Source: an uncultured Holophagaceae bacterium (GTDB lineage: Bacteria; Acidobacteriota; Holophagae; Holophagales; Holophagaceae). From it: a stretch of 48,767 bases of DNA. Positions 1 to 9,122 of the stretch are shown one piece after another. Below the pieces are notes generated by a model that did no database searches, was not told where the DNA came from, and saw only the letters and a program-made list of their open reading frames with translations. The stretch is from assembly GCA_903857495.1 (NCBI GenBank), contig CAIOFF010000053.1, positions 1-48,767 on the forward strand. Reading direction: 5' to 3'. Positions within the stretch are counted from its first letter, which is position 1; every line of letters begins with the position of its first letter. The translations under genes were made by a program, and so were the position numbers.

Positions 1-9
1 ATGCAGTAC

Positions 10-55
10 CTCCTTGGTCATCTGGCGGTGCGTCTACACCGCGATGACCAAGGAG
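10..55. repeat. Long perfect hairpin at the left edge
   Basis: Bases 10-22 and 43-55 are perfect inverted copies (13 bp). Inside them, 25-30 and 37-42 are a second perfect pair (6 bp), with a 2-base bulge at 23-24 and a 6-base loop. This gives a 19-bp stem. No T-run follows on either strand, so it is not a standard terminator. The rest of bases 56-247 shows no convincing gene; the open frame from base 1 has no ribosome site within view and no recognisable protein. Confidence 0.6.
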
Positions 56-247
56 CCTGCTTTCACCCTTCCGCGCTAGCCGTCTTTTTCGACCGGCCTG
101 CCTGGACGACCGTCCCCCGCCGCGCAGCGGCTTCGTTCAACGCTTCCTCAACGGGGAAGCACATCCGAGGCATCGGCGGAACAGGCGTCCGGTTTTATTT
201 TTGATACATTGGTCGGTTGAATAGCCCGCCCGGGGAGATCCAAGCTC

Positions 248-1258
248 CTAGGGTTGGGCCAGCCCCGCCAGCAGCGCCTTGTGGAAGGCGTCAGGATCCT
301 GGATCTGCGGGGCATGGCCCAGGGTGGGGAACGCCACCAGGCGGGCGTGGGGGATGAGCTTCGCGGCCCGTCGGCCCAGCTCCGGGTAGTGGCCCAGTCG
401 GGCCGCCACGGCGGGGGGTGCCAGGTCCTTGCCGATGGCCGTGGTGTCGAGCTGGCCAACGAGCAGCAGGGTCGGCGTCTGCAGCTGGCTGAGCTCATGG
501 AAGACCGGCTGGGTGTAGATCATGTCGTAGAGCAGGGCCGAGTTCCAGGCCACCAGCTCGCGGCCCGGGCCCCGGAACAGGCCCGCGAGCATCCGCACGG
601 GGCCCTCGAACTCCTCCCGCCACTGGCCGCCGTAGTAGGTGGCCTGCTCGTAGGCCCTGATGCGCGGGGCGGTGACCCCCAGCTCCCGCTGGTACCACTG
701 GTCCACGGTGAGAGAGGGCACGCCCTCGGCCTTCCAGTCCTCCAGGCCGATGGGGTTCACCAGCACCACCTGCGCTGCCTGCTGGGGGAACATCAGGGCG
801 TAGCGCACCGCCAGCATGCCGCCGGTCGAGTGGCCCACCAGCACGGGCCGCTGGACCCCGAGGGCCTCCAGCAGGGCCCGGGTGTTGTGGGCCAGCTGCT
901 GGAAGCTGTACTGGTAGTGGGCAGGCTTGGTGGACTTGCCGAATCCGATCTGGTCCGGGGCCACCACGCGGTAGCCCGCGCCCGTGAGCACCTGGATGCT
1001 GCGCTCCCAGGTGGCGGCGGTGAAGTTCTTGCCATGCAGCAGCACCACGGTCCGGCCATTGGGGGTGGCGGACGCGACATCCAGGTAGGCCATCTGCAGC
1101 TTCACGCCCTGGGACGTGAAGGCGAAGCGCTGCACCGGGAACGGATACTCGAAGCCTTCCAGCTCAGGGCCATAGAGGACTTCGGGTGGTGGGGAAGCGC
1201 TGGTAGGCGGTGCGGCGATGGCTGACACCGTGAGCGCGAGGGACAGGAGGAGCTTCAT
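248..1258 (-). CDS. Secreted alpha/beta hydrolase
   Basis: A 336-residue alpha/beta-hydrolase-fold protein with an N-terminal signal peptide (residues 1 to about 16, hydrophobic stretch ending in AIAA), so it probably acts outside the cytoplasm. The visible family features are the oxyanion HG at residues 75-76, the nucleophile elbow GHSTGG with Ser144, the acid Asp271 (GQLD) and the base His315 (LGHAP). The start at 1258 was chosen over an upstream in-frame ATG at 1294 because it begins the signal peptide and has a GGAG eight bases upstream. The substrate cannot be told from sequence: esterase, lipase-like enzyme or C-C hydrolase are all possible. It is transcribed away from the small gene at 1511, with a 252-base spacer between them. 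Confidence 0.85.
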   Translation of the reverse strand: MKLLLSLALTVSAIAAPPTSASPPPEVLYGPELEGFEYPFPVQRFAFTSQGVKLQMAYLDVASATPNGRTVVLLHGKNFTAATWERSIQVLTGAGYRVVAPDQIGFGKSTKPAHYQYSFQQLAHNTRALLEALGVQRPVLVGHSTGGMLAVRYALMFPQQAAQVVLVNPIGLEDWKAEGVPSLTVDQWYQRELGVTAPRIRAYEQATYYGGQWREEFEGPVRMLAGLFRGPGRELVAWNSALLYDMIYTQPVFHELSQLQTPTLLLVGQLDTTAIGKDLAPPAVAARLGHYPELGRRAAKLIPHARLVAFPTLGHAPQIQDPDAFHKALLAGLAQP

Positions 1259-1333
1259 GGTGGTCTCCAGCGAGAACCTTCGAGCATAGAACACTTGCCA
1301 GCGCTGGCACGGGGACTAGTCCGAAAGATGTAT

Positions 1334-1350
1334 ATCAATATTTGATTGAT
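1334..1350. promoter_or_regulatory. AT-rich palindrome, possible operator
   Basis: ATCAAT-N5-ATTGAT is a perfect 6-bp inverted repeat in a strikingly AT-rich patch between two divergent genes (hydrolase at 1258, small gene at 1511). The halves are in the opposite order to an FNR box (TTGAT-N4-ATCAA). It may be a regulator site or simply lie in a promoter; nothing else supports a specific protein. Confidence 0.3.
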
Positions 1351-1510
1351 GTTAAACAAAAAACAAGCGGCACCAAAGCACGCCATCCAGCACCTAGAGT
1401 TCATCGGGTTCCCTCATCCTGGGCCTTGTCGACGCGACGATGTCCCTTCCTTTTCATCCACCTTTGAGTTGGTCGGCCCTGCAGCCGGCCCTTTTTCCAG
1501 GAGGTGCGTG

Positions 1511-1759
1511 GTGACGCTCGTGGAAACCCTTGCGAATCTGACTGCTCGGACCCCAAGTGGCAGCGGGTTCTGGCTCGGCAACAACTATCTCGTGGTCCGC
1601 TACTGCTCGGACCTCTGGGAGTGGGAGTACCGGGGTAACAGCTTCTACGACCTGCAGGACCTCGCGGAGGAGATCCTGCGGCGGAGCGGTCCGACCTCCC
1701 GACTGGGGCGCTACTTCAATCAGATCATCCCGGACCAGCGGCGAGAGCACCGGGCGTGA
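1511..1759 (+). CDS. Small protein of unknown function (82 aa)
   Basis: I do not recognise this protein. It is 82 residues, rich in aromatic residues in its middle (FWLGNNYLVVRY, LWEWEYRG), followed by a likely amphipathic helix and a basic C-terminus. There is no signal peptide or membrane span. The GTG start at 1511 is preferred because a full AGGAGG lies at 1499-1504 with a 6-base spacer. An upstream ATG at 1346 in the same frame would add 55 residues of low-quality leader. The gene ends four bases before a duplicated tRNA 3' end, so it may be cargo left by a former tRNA-integrated element, but this is inference. Confidence 0.55.
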   Translation: MTLVETLANLTARTPSGSGFWLGNNYLVVRYCSDLWEWEYRGNSFYDLQDLAEEILRRSGPTSRLGRYFNQIIPDQRREHRA

Positions 1760-1762
1760 CAG

Positions 1763-1815
1763 CATGAAAAAGGCCGCTGATGCGGCCTTAGGCTGGTTGG
1801 CGCGGGCGGTCTCGA
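1763..1815 (-). pseudogene. Duplicated 3' end of tRNA-Val plus terminator
   Basis: These 53 bases match 1919-1971 at 52 positions; the single difference is A at 1790 against T at 1946. The copied block covers the tRNA-Val T-arm 3' side, acceptor 3' strand, CCA and the following rho-independent hairpin. Beyond 1815 the match stops and no tRNA body can be folded, so this is not a working tRNA. A direct repeat of a tRNA 3' end is the usual trace of integrase-mediated insertion; partial tandem duplication is the alternative. Confidence 0.75.
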
Positions 1816-1922
1816 CCTTGCGTCCGGCTGGGCACGGGACCTGATCGCTTCCGGCGCTCCACTGGAGCGCCTCCAGCGGGTCCCTACCTGCCCGCCTCGA
1901 GCCCGCCCGATTATTGGACATG

Positions 1923-1946
1923 AAAAAGGCCGCTGATGCGGCCTTT
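1923..1946 (-). terminator. Terminator of tRNA-Val
   Basis: On the minus strand, AAAGGCCGC and GCGGCCTTT pair around an ATCA loop (stem 1925-1933 with 1938-1946), followed by a T-run. It begins four bases after the encoded CCA of the tRNA. Confidence 0.85.
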
Positions 1947-1949
1947 GGC

Positions 1950-2024
<75 letters not shown>

Positions 2025-2110
2025 ATGCGAGGTTCCATTCTAGCGGAACCGGCGCGGCTGTCGAGGGTGGGTTGCTGGGGGGCCAAGGGGCTGCCCTCAG
2101 CGTCACCTGA

Positions 2111-2251
2111 CTAGGCGTTCAGGAGCCACATCACCAGGGCCGCCAGGGTGATGAACGCCAGCAGGAGCCAGCTGTCCGCCTGGGGGTGGTCGATGGCGAA
2201 CCGCAGGAAGGGGTGGTCCTGATGTGGGTGGTGGGGAAGGTGGGTGCGCAT
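2111..2251 (-). CDS. Tiny single-span membrane protein (46 aa)
   Basis: A 46-residue protein with a histidine- and proline-rich N-terminal part (residues 1-26) and one hydrophobic segment (about 28-44). I do not recognise a family. Residues 22-25 read HPQA, immediately before the span; the neighbouring 38-residue protein has the same HPQA in the same place, so the two look like diverged duplicates. A purine-rich GGAA lies upstream of the ATG. It lies between tRNA-Val and glmS on the same strand as both. Confidence 0.55.
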   Translation of the reverse strand: MRTHLPHHPHQDHPFLRFAIDHPQADSWLLLAFITLAALVMWLLNA

Positions 2252-2328
2252 GGCAGCTTCCGTTCCGGGGGTGGACCCCACCTCAAAGATGGGTCGTTCA
2301 GGCTGCCGCGCCCGGGGAAAGACACCAC

Positions 2329-2445
2329 TTAGGAGGAGCGCGCCAGCCAGAGCAGCCAGGCCAGGAGGGCTCCGGCCAGCATGAGCATGAGGTTCAGCGC
2401 CTGGGGGTGGCCCAGATCGGGTTGCCGGACGAAGGGGGCGGCCAT
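2329..2445 (-). CDS. Tiny single-span membrane protein (38 aa)
   Basis: A 38-residue protein consisting of a short polar N-terminus with HPQA (residues 14-17) and one Leu/Ala/Trp-rich membrane span (about 18-35) ending in ARSS. A very good ribosome site (GGGAGGA) sits seven bases before the ATG at 2445, the main evidence that it is translated. It is 77 bases upstream of the similar 46-residue protein and probably co-transcribed with it. Function unknown. Confidence 0.6.
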   Translation of the reverse strand: MAAPFVRQPDLGHPQALNLMLMLAGALLAWLLWLARSS

Positions 2446-2545
2446 GGTGTCCTCCCGGGAGCATGCCAGTTCGCTTCCAAGATCGGGACTGGCCAGGGAG
2501 GGCGCCGTAAATTCTCTGGAAATCGTGAGCTACCTGGTTGGCGGC

Positions 2546-4378
<1,833 letters not shown>

Positions 4379-4483
4379 GGGAGCTCCCAGTTCTTCCTTC
4401 AAGGTAGCGGGGTGATCCTGCGGATCCAATGTAGTCCCTGCCACCCGGTCTGCGGCAGGGCCACCCCCACACCCTGTGGCAGA

Positions 4484-5665
4484 TCAGCCGCGCTTGCCTG
4501 TGAAAAAGCGCAGCACCTGCTTCTTCAGGCGGCTGGTGAGGAAGGGGCCGAGGCGCTTCTTCTCCCGGAGGATCTGGATGAAGAGATCGCGCTTTTTCCG
4601 GGGCGGCACGGTCCGGTTGGCCGCAGGCACCAGGCGCAGGGCCCCCTTTTCGCAGGCGGAGATGCAGGCCCCGCAGCCGAGGCAGACCCGTTCCTTCACG
4701 GCGGCGAAGCGGTCCGCCGGGGTCGCGAAGACGGGCCCCTTGGCGAGGCCGATGGCCTTGACGTTGCAGGTGCTGAAACAGGTGCCGCAGTAGTCGCAGG
4801 CCTCGGGATCGATGACGGCGGTGAAGCCGGTCTTGGCGATGCCGTCGTGATGGCCCATCTGGACGCCGGCCATGAGCTCGCAGCAGCAGCGGCAGCAGTT
4901 GCAGATGAAGGAGGGCTGCTCGCGGATGTTGTCCGTGACGTGGGTGAGGCGCAGGTCCCGGGCCCGGTCGATGACCTCCAGCAGCTCCGCCTCGGTCTTC
5001 AGCTCGGCGAAGCCGCGCCGGGACAGGAACTTCGCCGCGCTGCCCAGGGAGATGCAGATGCCCTCCACCGGCGCGCCCTTGGCGCAGGTCTTCCCCTGGT
5101 GCTCCTTCTTGTGTCGGCAGTAGCAGAGGCCCACGGCGCCGGTCCCGGCCCGGCGGATGAGCTCCCGGGCCTGCTCGTAGGTGGCGATCTCTGAGGTGAC
5201 GGGGATGTGCTCCTCGTAGGCCAGGGTGCGGGTGAGCTGGGTCTTGCTGCCGAAGAACTCCTTGGCCTGGCTCTCCTCCAGGTATTCCCGCATCAGCCGC
5301 GCCACCCGCTCCATGGGCAGGTCCGTGCGCCGCTTCATGAAGGTGAACTCGAAGAACCCGATGAGCCCGGGCATGAGCAGGTAGTAGGTGGTGCCGGCAT
5401 AGGGCATGTCCATGACCAGACCCTTGTCCGCCATGGTCTCCAGCAGCGGCTGCAGCTCGGCCCCGGGCAGGCCCGTGGCCCGGACCAGCTCCGCCAGGGT
5501 GGCTTCCTCCAGGGGGAACCGCGAGGCCACGAAGGCCTCCCGCTCGTCGAAGAGCAGGCTCAGGATCTCCCGGAGCTTGTCGCTGTCCACCAGGCCGATG
5601 GGGTACTTGTTCAGCCGGTCGATAAGCGGAATCAGGCTGTCCTTGGTGCCGAGGTGGTGTCCCAT
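4484..5665 (-). CDS. Cysteine-rich 4Fe-4S protein with N-terminal helical domain
   Basis: A 393-residue cytoplasmic protein, probably an electron carrier or redox sensor subunit. Residues 1 to about 150 have no cysteines and look like a helical, winged-helix-like region (TLAELVRATGLPGAELQPLL). Three cysteine groups follow: C181/C183/C194/C204; a dense cluster C255, C257, C258, C260, C261, C262; and two classical ferredoxin motifs, C290-C293-C296-C300 and C328-C331-C334-C338. The C-terminus is strongly basic. Proteins with this layout occur in anaerobes as 4Fe-4S binding proteins without an assigned reaction. It lies 105 bases upstream of glmS on the same strand and diverges from the glycosyltransferase gene. 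Confidence 0.8.
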   Translation of the reverse strand: MGHHLGTKDSLIPLIDRLNKYPIGLVDSDKLREILSLLFDEREAFVASRFPLEEATLAELVRATGLPGAELQPLLETMADKGLVMDMPYAGTTYYLLMPGLIGFFEFTFMKRRTDLPMERVARLMREYLEESQAKEFFGSKTQLTRTLAYEEHIPVTSEIATYEQARELIRRAGTGAVGLCYCRHKKEHQGKTCAKGAPVEGICISLGSAAKFLSRRGFAELKTEAELLEVIDRARDLRLTHVTDNIREQPSFICNCCRCCCELMAGVQMGHHDGIAKTGFTAVIDPEACDYCGTCFSTCNVKAIGLAKGPVFATPADRFAAVKERVCLGCGACISACEKGALRLVPAANRTVPPRKKRDLFIQILREKKRLGPFLTSRLKKQVLRFFTGKRG

Positions 5666-5777
5666 CAGCGGAGTCTAGGCCCCCCTCCCCATGACCGGGA
5701 GCACATGCCAGCGGGGCGGGGGCTGGTTAGAATGGCGCAGAAAACCGGCCGGCCCAGGCACCCTCGACGGATTCGCG

Positions 5778-6899
5778 ATGAACACCATCTGCCTCAACAT
5801 GATCGTGAAGAACGAAGCCCACGTGATCCGGCGCGCCCTGGACTCCGTAAGGCCTCTCATCACCACCTGGTGCATCCTGGACACCGGCTCCACGGACGGG
5901 ACCCAGGAGCTCATCCGGGAGCACCTGAAGGATCTTCCGGGGAAGCTCCATGAAGCTCCCTGGAAGGGCTTCGGTGCCTCCCGCACCGAGGCCATCGAGC
6001 TGGCCCGGGGTCAGGCGGACTACCTCCTGTTCATCGACGCCGATGATGAGCTGCTGCTCCCCAAGGGCTTCAAGCTGCCCAGCCTCAAGGCCGATGCCTA
6101 CTACATCTACCACCGGCTGGTGGACCTCGGGTTCATGCGCATGGACCTGGTCGCCACCCGCTGTCCCTGGCGCTACGTGGGTGTCCTGCACGAATACCTT
6201 GAATCGGACCAGCCGCGGTCGAGCGAGATCCTGAAGGGGCCGGTGATCCAGGAACGCCGGGAAGGAGCCCGGAGCCAGGACCCCCGGAAGTACGAGCGGG
6301 ACGCGGAGGTCCTCGAGCAGGCCCTGCTGGAGGAGCCGGAGAACGCCCGCTATGCGTTCTACCTGGCCCAGAGCCGGAAGGATGCCGGCCAGCTTGAGGC
6401 CGCGGCTGCCGCCTATCGTCGGCGCGTGGCCATGGGGGGGTGGGACGAGGAGGTCTACGTCTCCCTGCTCCGCGTGGCCCAGCTGCTGGAGGGCCTCGGC
6501 CGACCGGAGGCCGAGGTCGTCCAGGCCTTCCTGGAGGCCTATCAGTTCCGCCCCCGGCGCGTGGAGAGCCTCGTCTGGCTCGCGGTCTACTACCGGAAGC
6601 TGGAGAAGTACCATCTGGCACTGCTCTTCGCGGAGCGAGGCCTCAAGGTCCTCCGGCCCGGGGACATCCTCCTCGTGGAGGAGGACTGCTACACCTGGCG
6701 CTGCCTGGATGAGTTCGCCGTGGCGGCCAGCTGGGCCGGGCGACACCGGGATGCCCTCCAGGCCTGCGACCGCCTCCTCACCGAGGGCCTACTGCCACCC
6801 GGGGAGGTGAATCGGGTCCGGGCCAACCGGGAGCGCGAGGCCCGGGCGGTTCCCGGTTCCCTGCCGCTGCGCCCCGGGAAAGGGCCCCGGCGGCGCTGA
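5778..6899 (+). CDS. Family 2 glycosyltransferase with TPR-like C-terminus
   Basis: A 373-residue protein. Residues 1 to about 200 form a GT-A glycosyltransferase: the opening MNTICLNMIVKNE, the nucleotide-binding LDTGSTDGT (35-42) and the metal-binding D87-A-D89. The C-terminal half is a helical repeat (YAFYLAQSRKDAGQLEAAAAAYRRR and similar), as in TPR-containing GT2 enzymes. The sugar and acceptor are unknown. The start at 5778 begins at the conserved N-terminus; the in-frame ATG at 5691 would add 29 unrelated residues. A TAGAAT hexamer at 5728-5733 is a possible -10 box. It is followed by a convergent spacer facing the flagellar operon; flagellin glycosylation is possible but unproven. Confidence 0.85.
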   Translation: MNTICLNMIVKNEAHVIRRALDSVRPLITTWCILDTGSTDGTQELIREHLKDLPGKLHEAPWKGFGASRTEAIELARGQADYLLFIDADDELLLPKGFKLPSLKADAYYIYHRLVDLGFMRMDLVATRCPWRYVGVLHEYLESDQPRSSEILKGPVIQERREGARSQDPRKYERDAEVLEQALLEEPENARYAFYLAQSRKDAGQLEAAAAAYRRRVAMGGWDEEVYVSLLRVAQLLEGLGRPEAEVVQAFLEAYQFRPRRVESLVWLAVYYRKLEKYHLALLFAERGLKVLRPGDILLVEEDCYTWRCLDEFAVAASWAGRHRDALQACDRLLTEGLLPPGEVNRVRANREREARAVPGSLPLRPGKGPRRR

Positions 6900-7148
6900 G
6901 CGAAGCACACTGATCCGGAGGCTGAAGGTTGAGGCAATAGAAAGCCCGGGGGGAGGCTCCGGGTCCGCGAGCCCAGGGGGCGAGTGGGAGCCACGCGAGG
7001 CGTGGCGATACCTGGAGGCGCACAGCGCAACGGAGGTGGTGCCTCCCCCTCCCGGGGGGAAAAAAGCGAGGCACGGCTTCGCCGGGCCAAGCGCGGGGGG
7101 CCGGGGGTGTTCGCGCAGCGCAGCGGAGCGAGGAACCCCCGGAGGATA
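6900..7148. other. Structured convergent spacer without genes
   Basis: Lies between the 3' ends of the glycosyltransferase gene and fliN. It contains several hairpins: GCCACGC/GCGTGGC (6990-6996 with 7000-7006) and CCGGGGGT/ACCCCCGG (7101-7108 with 7135-7142), the latter only seven bases beyond the fliN stop. No T-runs follow these stems, so they may slow rather than classically terminate transcription. No RNA family that I know is recognisable. Confidence 0.5.
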
Positions 7149-8099
7149 TTAGGCCAGGCTGCGGATCCGGGCGGCGCGCGTGTCGATCTCCGTGATGCGG
7201 AAGGCGAAGTTGCCGTCCACCACCACGACCTCGCCCTTGGCGATGAGCTTGCCGTTCACCAGCAGTTCCACGGGGGCGTCGGCACTGCGGTTCAGCTCCA
7301 GGATGGAGCCCGGCGTGAGCTTCAGCAGCTCCCCCATCTGCATCTCCGTCTGGCCCATGCGCACGACCACCGGCAGCTGGATGTCCAGCAGCAGCTCGAG
7401 GTTGCCGGAGTCGGGCATGGGACCGGAGGCCACCGGGGCCTGCCGGGTCGGGGCTGGCGACGAACCGCCCGAGGGCGCCTGGGGGGCACTCGCAGCCGGG
7501 GCTTCGGCCGGTGGCGGTGCGGCCTGGAGCTCGCCGAAGCCCAGCTTCCGCTTGAGCTGCTGCAGCAGCAGGTCCGGGAGCAGCAAGTGGATGGTGGTGC
7601 TGAGGGCGTCCTGGGTGGTGGCCAGGGCGATGTCTTGGAAGGCGCCCTGACCCAGCTGCTCTTCGTAGGCAGCGGCCTCGGGGGCCATGGCCAGGATCTC
7701 CACGTTCGAGATGGCGAAGGTCTCGCCTGCCAGGTCCGAGAGGGTCTGGTTGGCGCTGCCCATGACTTGGTTGAAGGTCTCCGCCAGGGCATCCTTGGAG
7801 TCGCCCACCAACTCCTCGCTGGGAGCGCCGTCGCCGCCCAGCATGAGGTCCACCAGGATGGTGCCCTCCTTGAGGGGGAGGCTGAAGATGAGCGTGCCGC
7901 TGAGGCCCTTCTGGTAGTTGGCCTTCACCAGGACCGCGGTGCCCTCCTGTAGTGTCGCCGTGCCCGCGGCGTCCACCAGCTCACCTGGGGCCGCCTTGAG
8001 CTGGAACTCCCGACCGGTGAGCATCGAGAACACCGAGGCCATGCTCTCGGCGAAGGCACTGCCGGTTTTCTGGAAGAACTCCGTATCACGGGCATCCAT
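7149..8099 (-). CDS. fliN: Flagellar switch protein FliN with CheC-like N-terminal domain (FliY type)
   Basis: C-ring (switch complex) subunit, 316 residues, far longer than a plain FliN (about 130). Residues about 1-165 resemble the CheC/CheX/FliY fold and contain D103-x3-E107-x2-N110, the E-x2-N pair used by CheC-type phosphatases; the later conserved proline position is valine here. Residues about 192-228 are a Pro/Ala linker. Residues about 231-316 are the SpoA/FliN domain (LLLDIQLPVVVRMGQTEM, ending FAFRITEI). It lies three bases after fliM and ends the flagellar operon. Known FliY proteins dephosphorylate CheY-P; that this one does is inference. Confidence 0.9.
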   Translation of the reverse strand: MDARDTEFFQKTGSAFAESMASVFSMLTGREFQLKAAPGELVDAAGTATLQEGTAVLVKANYQKGLSGTLIFSLPLKEGTILVDLMLGGDGAPSEELVGDSKDALAETFNQVMGSANQTLSDLAGETFAISNVEILAMAPEAAAYEEQLGQGAFQDIALATTQDALSTTIHLLLPDLLLQQLKRKLGFGELQAAPPPAEAPAASAPQAPSGGSSPAPTRQAPVASGPMPDSGNLELLLDIQLPVVVRMGQTEMQMGELLKLTPGSILELNRSADAPVELLVNGKLIAKGEVVVVDGNFAFRITEIDTRAARIRSLA

Positions 8100-8102
8100 G
8101 GC

Positions 8103-9119
8103 TCATCCTTCCGACCGGCTGCCGGTCACTTGGAACACGCGTTTCCCATTGGGGTTCAGGGCCACCAGGCCCCGGAAGCGCGGAATGCCGTCCACGCAGA
8201 GGTCGAGCTCGGCGTCGAAGCGCTTGGTCAGCGGGATGAGGTCGCCAGCCTTGAGCTGGAGGACCTCCTCCATGCTTAGGCTGGTGCCGTGGATCTCCGC
8301 CGCGGCCTCCATGGGGCACTTCTTGAGGCTGGCCATGAGCAGGCGGGCCTCCTCGAAGGACGAGGACTTCTTGTAGCCCGTGAACATCTCCTGGTCGAAC
8401 TTGTTGGAGATGGGCTCCAGGATGATGCTCGGGATGGCCAGGTTGATCATCCCGGAGACCGGGCCCATCTTCACCTCGAAGACCACCAGCAGGACCACCT
8501 CGTTGGGTGCCACGATCTGGATGAGCTGGGGGCTGGTCTCCCGGGCCTGGATGCGGAAGTCCAGGTCCACGATGCCGCGCCAGGATTCCCGGATGTCCTC
8601 GAGCAACAGCTTGAGGATGCCGTCGAAGATGCTCTGCTCGATGTCGGTCATGGTCCGGAGCTGCTTCAGGGGTTCCCCGGGTCCGCCCAGCATCTTGTCG
8701 ATGATGGGGAAGACCAGCGTGGGGTTGACCTCCAGGGCCAGGGCGCCCTCCAGGGGCTTGATGGAGATGGCATTGAAGCAGGTGGGGTCAGGCACCGACA
8801 GCAGGAACTCCTGGTAGCTGAGCTGCTCGACGCTCACCAGGTTCACTTCGGTGATGGTGCGGAGGTAGGCGCTCAGGGAGCTGGAGAAGTTCCGGGCGAA
8901 GCGGTCGTGCATGAAGTGCAGGGACCGCATCTGCTCGCGGCTGACCCGGTCCGGTCGGCGGAAGTTGTAGAGGGAGACTTTGCGCTGGGCCTGGGCTTTT
9001 TTTGCCTGGGCCGTCGCCGTGGGCCGCTCCCCGCCGCCTCCGCCCGAAGCCTTCCCGGCCGGCTTGGTGTGCGACTTAAGTAGAGCGTCTACTTCCTCTT
9101 GGCTCAGGATCTTGGCCAT
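8103..9119 (-). CDS. fliM: Flagellar motor switch protein FliM
   Basis: The 338-residue C-ring protein that binds phosphorylated CheY and sets rotation direction. The N-terminus ILSQEEVDALL is the conserved CheY-binding peptide, followed by a Gly/Ala-rich linker. The middle CheC-like domain has the expected LSAYLR and FNAISIKPLEG stretches, and a C-terminal SpoA domain contacts FliN. Gaps of three bases to fliA upstream and fliN downstream indicate one tightly packed operon. Confidence 0.96.
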   Translation of the reverse strand: MAKILSQEEVDALLKSHTKPAGKASGGGGGERPTATAQAKKAQAQRKVSLYNFRRPDRVSREQMRSLHFMHDRFARNFSSSLSAYLRTITEVNLVSVEQLSYQEFLLSVPDPTCFNAISIKPLEGALALEVNPTLVFPIIDKMLGGPGEPLKQLRTMTDIEQSIFDGILKLLLEDIRESWRGIVDLDFRIQARETSPQLIQIVAPNEVVLLVVFEVKMGPVSGMINLAIPSIILEPISNKFDQEMFTGYKKSSSFEEARLLMASLKKCPMEAAAEIHGTSLSMEEVLQLKAGDLIPLTKRFDAELDLCVDGIPRFRGLVALNPNGKRVFQVTGSRSEG

Positions 9120-9122
9120 GGA

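Noticed and set aside
1-204. Open frame from the first base
   Set aside because: It has no visible ribosome site, no recognisable protein features and runs through a hairpin; coding cannot be supported.
1794-1870. A second tRNA-Val
   Set aside because: Only the acceptor 3' strand and part of the T-arm are preserved; the 5' acceptor strand, D-arm and anticodon arm are not there.
4379-4483. Possible glmS ribozyme before glmS
   Set aside because: The gap is only 105 bases and shows none of the conserved core; glmS ribozymes are mainly a Firmicutes feature.
6900-7148. A known structured RNA (RNase P, tmRNA, SRP RNA) in the convergent spacer
   Set aside because: None of the conserved sequence blocks of these RNAs could be found on either strand.
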